A stretch of DNA of 64,000 bases from the NCBI GenBank assembly GCA_021732415.1, contig JAKFVC010000064.1, positions 1 to 64,000 on the forward strand, written 5' to 3'. This DNA comes from Planctomycetaceae bacterium. Lineage in GTDB: Bacteria > Planctomycetota > Planctomycetia > Planctomycetales > Planctomycetaceae. Position numbers and translations under genes: made by a program. Position 1 is the first letter of the stretch, and each line of letters opens with the position of its first letter. Positions 63,101 through 64,000 of this stretch are shown here, piece after piece. The notes under the pieces were generated by a model. The model did not search any database and was not told the origin of the DNA. It worked only from the letters and a program-made list of their open reading frames with translations.

Positions 63101-64000
63101 TCGGATCTGGCTGATGACCAGCCGGCGCCGGGCCAGGGCCAGGATCTGGATGATCTGTCACGGGGCAGTCTGGGTACGCTGGATCCGTCGATTGGCACGG
63201 TCAATCTACCGGCCGGCGTCGCGGGTAGCAGCGAAGCGGGCGGCGTGAATCCGAATCCGCCCCCGGCAGGTTTGACGACCTACTACGTGGCCGTGTTCTC
63301 CAACGGCAACCTGCCCACAGCCTTGACCGCGAATTTCAACGGTGCTGCCGACGCTGCAACGCAAGCGGTCCGGCTGGAGCCGATTAACTCGATCAAGCGC
63401 GTGGTCGAGGATCACATCGGTTACACGGGTTACGGTTCGCAAGGTTCAAGTGTGGACCCGGTCAACGGGCCACTCTTTACGTTGACGAGTTCCATTTCGC
63501 TGACTGCCAACATCCGGCCGTTTAGCCTGTCCGATGTCAATCTATTCGTGACGTCGCAAAGCCGCCTGAGCGTCGTGGATCCGTTCAACGGAGCGACGGA
63601 AATCTCTTATGGCCAGTACGGGCAGCAGGCCGTCCAGGACCTCGATATGCGTTCTGACGGCACTCTGTGGGCCGTGCGCTTCAATAATGGCGACTCGCGT
63701 CAGGGTGTCCTGGTGCAGTTGGATACGGGTACTGCCGGAGATGCGCAGCCGAATTTGAGTGACGGCATTGGCGATGTCGATGGCGACGGGGCAACTCAAC
63801 GCTTCCAAAGCAACAATGCGGCATCGACTGCGCTGGCCTTCCGGCGGAACGGGGTCTCCAGCTATGACATCGTCTTCTATGCCACGGCGGACAGCGACGA
63901 CTATCCGAGCAGCGCCGGAGTCGGTGGCGTTTCCAAGCTCTATCGTGGCAGTGCCGCGAATGGCAGTGCCGCCTGGGCGGCAGGCAACCTGGGTGCGACC
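57140..64000 (+). CDS. Giant LEPR-XLL metzincin / PPC / beta-helix surface protein (3' end outside the window)
   Basis: A frame from ATG 57140 stays open for 2287 codons to the window edge. GAGG about nine bases upstream supports the start. The basic N-terminus (MFIRPWLEALKSRWMPGKRR) leads to VETLEEKIVLSAF, a LEPR-XLL-like export motif. Residues ~50-540 are Ig-like/beta-sandwich modules, followed by a PPC-like domain (DVDIYQFSTVLGGTYTLTL). A metzincin zinc site HEIGHNLGLGH lies near residue 805, then further PPC-like modules (DIDLYQFNVTQAGTL) and long right-handed beta-helix repeats (~1000-1650). After ~2050 a propeller-like part begins (LRSDGTLWAVRF). It is probably a secreted or cell-surface protease/adhesin. 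No signal peptide of the classical form is evident. Confidence 0.9.
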   Translation, partial: MFIRPWLEALKSRWMPGKRRTPKRLMNDKPLQSQVETLEEKIVLSAFDLVTVIPNQGVFLANNTTLSEAPRELTLRFSPGQTIDTTTLSAITVTRAGLDGIFDDPATPAIESSDDVSVGLGYVGAGDNPNEVIVRFASTLPDDKYQVRIQATGANALGGNVGDSLTPDNGKTYKSFNYELDLGAQVESVIPQPVIRDQVFSTTQLSNLTDGDLVLISAGPYSYRFEINLLPDAVTNVGNIPVNIAPGSTASQIADALVTAINTNAGTQLTASDSANVLTVAGASYEPVVSFSTTKFAAFAKANLNVVGNGAALADGDVVRLTLTNPVTSINSVFTFELNKSPSNSVGLGAIRVDFAAGDSQATIAGKLATAINSVSASINAIVVGNSIFVTSAPALGTPALSVTTATAGLLTQSVGALSQKTDKVIVYFNQDQLNSAIAQDPTYYRLINVASGAVLLPQTVTYQYNPQNGLSAAVLTFASSLANSSYNLKVGVSSEPNGTLVSVANAVKVGTVFTGQPFITNEYLGDGSGNSSDNTDVDIYQFSTVLGGTYTLTLDSSATLDGVIEFLNSGGGVVLTQNATGTGGTEVINTGALGADTFYVRVTSNGGTGGYKLTIASTEASSASDDNSSFSTATNLGNLGNGGVTLTSQIEAQGAFVTLPPLPGGPDEPGHRDLPGGAFTGFSAPEVGHGIGGGETPYTPGSIPELTYSFPSTYGPGYTNQITPEQKEIIRQIFQIYSYYTGVQFREVAVGGNEQIVVGDIRVNAPNLDPGAAGGISGSPIIINAIYYANDNTYGGGFTGTAFHEIGHNLGLGHSYDVPSVQGAGVSGENVLPGDNDLIHLLRLLPNNASDIDLYQFNVTQAGTLSAQTIAQRLAATDLLNTELTLYRQEPSGAKTVIARNDDFYSKDSGLEIALQPGTYFIGVTSTGNDNYDPSISNSGFGGTSDGTYQLQLDFKPDTPVTSGLRDTTGQVLDGDHDGQTGGEYNTWFTVANTIFVDKMAPAGGTGTVGSPYQTISAGLAAAASGSIVRIVGNGGADGNASTVTDNVPYAIGRDFISNNPLADGSTFQVPQGVTVMIDAGALIKVRGQTIDVGTSSQGTDRSGGALQVLGTPVNNVTFTSWRDDAKGSIDDGTNGAATGADWGGIVFRQDSDVNSGLSGVFLNQVDHATLQYGGGQVGVDGGPLRVYNVIDLETSRPTIVNNTIMNNADAAISANPDSFKADDGRIGPDIYGNTVTQNSTNGLFIRIQTALGAAAETLNVIARFDDTDITHVIAQNLIISGGPAAELSSPLSARLMIDPGTIVKLSGARIETGLGSSNLIAEGTPENPIRFTSQQDDKFGAGGTFDLKNDGFAANAQPTPGNWSGIFLQPTSTASLDNVSITFAGGTSEIAGGTDFFNPIEDWQAKLRVSNSTFEDNLGGQAATGRGGRGGNDASVIYVRGAQPIIVDNVFRDNLGNVISINANSLQAVVMPDYGRSTGAIERYASFDDNYGPLVRLNKYENNTINGMNIRAEELTIESVWDDTDIAHVLTGTITSNEFHTYGGLRLQSSATGSLVVKLQGAGAGFSATGDPLEIDDRVGGTVQIVGQPGFPVILTSLKDDTVSTGFLPNGFPLFDTNNDGAATTAAPGDWNSIKFDQYSNDRNVAVVNETESALTQGNDINSTVGNPQSLGNLAPNENSGDENRRLGFEVHGFISPDSPGDVDVYSFTANAGTEVWIDLDQTSYALDSMVELVNSAGVVLARSLNSQSEAAGLTSLSGTLLNTVDGAPGGPGNSDLNTLTKDATLGGDFYTSNFMDAGFRAVLPGIAGSLNTYFIRVRSQPVAGQEAAAIPVGGNGLTSGKYELQLRLRQQDEQPGSTVRYADIRYATNGVELQGLPAHSIIMGESAEQTGNNNSPDGSQYLGPFLQTDRNTLSVSGSLSSSTDVDFYQFTVDYSQVQVIGGASDGGKFFPTMFDIDWADGLTRPDTTIAVYNSQRTLIYIGRASDLADDQPAPGQGQDLDDLSRGSLGTLDPSIGTVNLPAGVAGSSEAGGVNPNPPPAGLTTYYVAVFSNGNLPTALTANFNGAADAATQAVRLEPINSIKRVVEDHIGYTGYGSQGSSVDPVNGPLFTLTSSISLTANIRPFSLSDVNLFVTSQSRLSVVDPFNGATEISYGQYGQQAVQDLDMRSDGTLWAVRFNNGDSRQGVLVQLDTGTAGDAQPNLSDGIGDVDGDGATQRFQSNNAASTALAFRRNGVSSYDIVFYATADSDDYPSSAGVGGVSKLYRGSAANGSAAWAAGNLGAT

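Overview
The window looks like a chromosomal segment of a planctomycete (Planctomycetota, probably Planctomycetia). Three very large predicted secreted proteins carry the phylum-typical N-terminal LEPR-XLL-like motif (LEDRALLA, CEPRMLLS, LEEKIVLSA), and there is a 17-copy ELWxxDGT protein. A J-like domain of the 'DWLGIP...RPPDHYQLL' type, a Kelch/DUF4198 protein and a variant Gfo/Idh/MocA oxidoreductase fit the same assignment. The DNA is moderately GC-rich. I found no tRNA, rRNA or CRISPR array.

Layout. 1-6.6 kb: a lipoprotein, a gamma-carbonic-anhydrase-like protein, a membrane-anchored SGNH-like protein with the catalytic Ser replaced, and primosomal helicase PriA, all on the minus strand. 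6.8-20.2 kb: one 13.4-kb gene for a 4462-residue surface protein (Calx-beta modules, long beta-repeat region, golvesin-like modules, a metzincin-type protease motif). 21.2-28.7 kb: a glycan island with a GT2, a sulfotransferase, a methyltransferase, two GT4 glycosyltransferases and a GT39-like polytopic membrane protein; four of these form a minus-strand operon. 28.7-32.9 kb: an ELWxxDGT/cadherin protein. 33.1-35.4 kb: hemP and a DUF4198-Kelch protein diverge from overlapping promoters that share a perfect 7-1-7 palindrome resembling a Fur operator.

35.7-48.2 kb: a Gfo/Idh/MocA protein, then the replication cluster gyrB-dciA-dnaN. Upstream of dnaN is an AT-rich, DnaA-box-bearing spacer that is a candidate origin or DnaA-regulated region; dnaA is not adjacent. 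Next come a small membrane protein, a J-like/MshEN-like membrane protein, a lid-less Hsp70, a HisA-like protein and SerA. 49.3-55.8 kb: a THUMP-like methyltransferase, a complete REP-associated transposase element with about 98-bp inverted ends, RecQ, an OsmC-family protein and FtsW. 57.1 kb to the right edge: the start of another giant metzincin/beta-helix surface protein with no in-frame stop before the window ends.

A striking non-coding layer overlies this. Nearly every intergenic gap carries an inverted repeat with 20-35-bp arms, from several unrelated sequence families. Most sit immediately 3' of stop codons, and several are nested. In four genes the last residues are encoded by a repeat arm. 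The best candidates for new biology are the hemP/DUF4198-Kelch regulatory unit, the HPD-less J-like/lid-less Hsp70 pair beside dnaN, and the gene-terminating nested inverted repeats.
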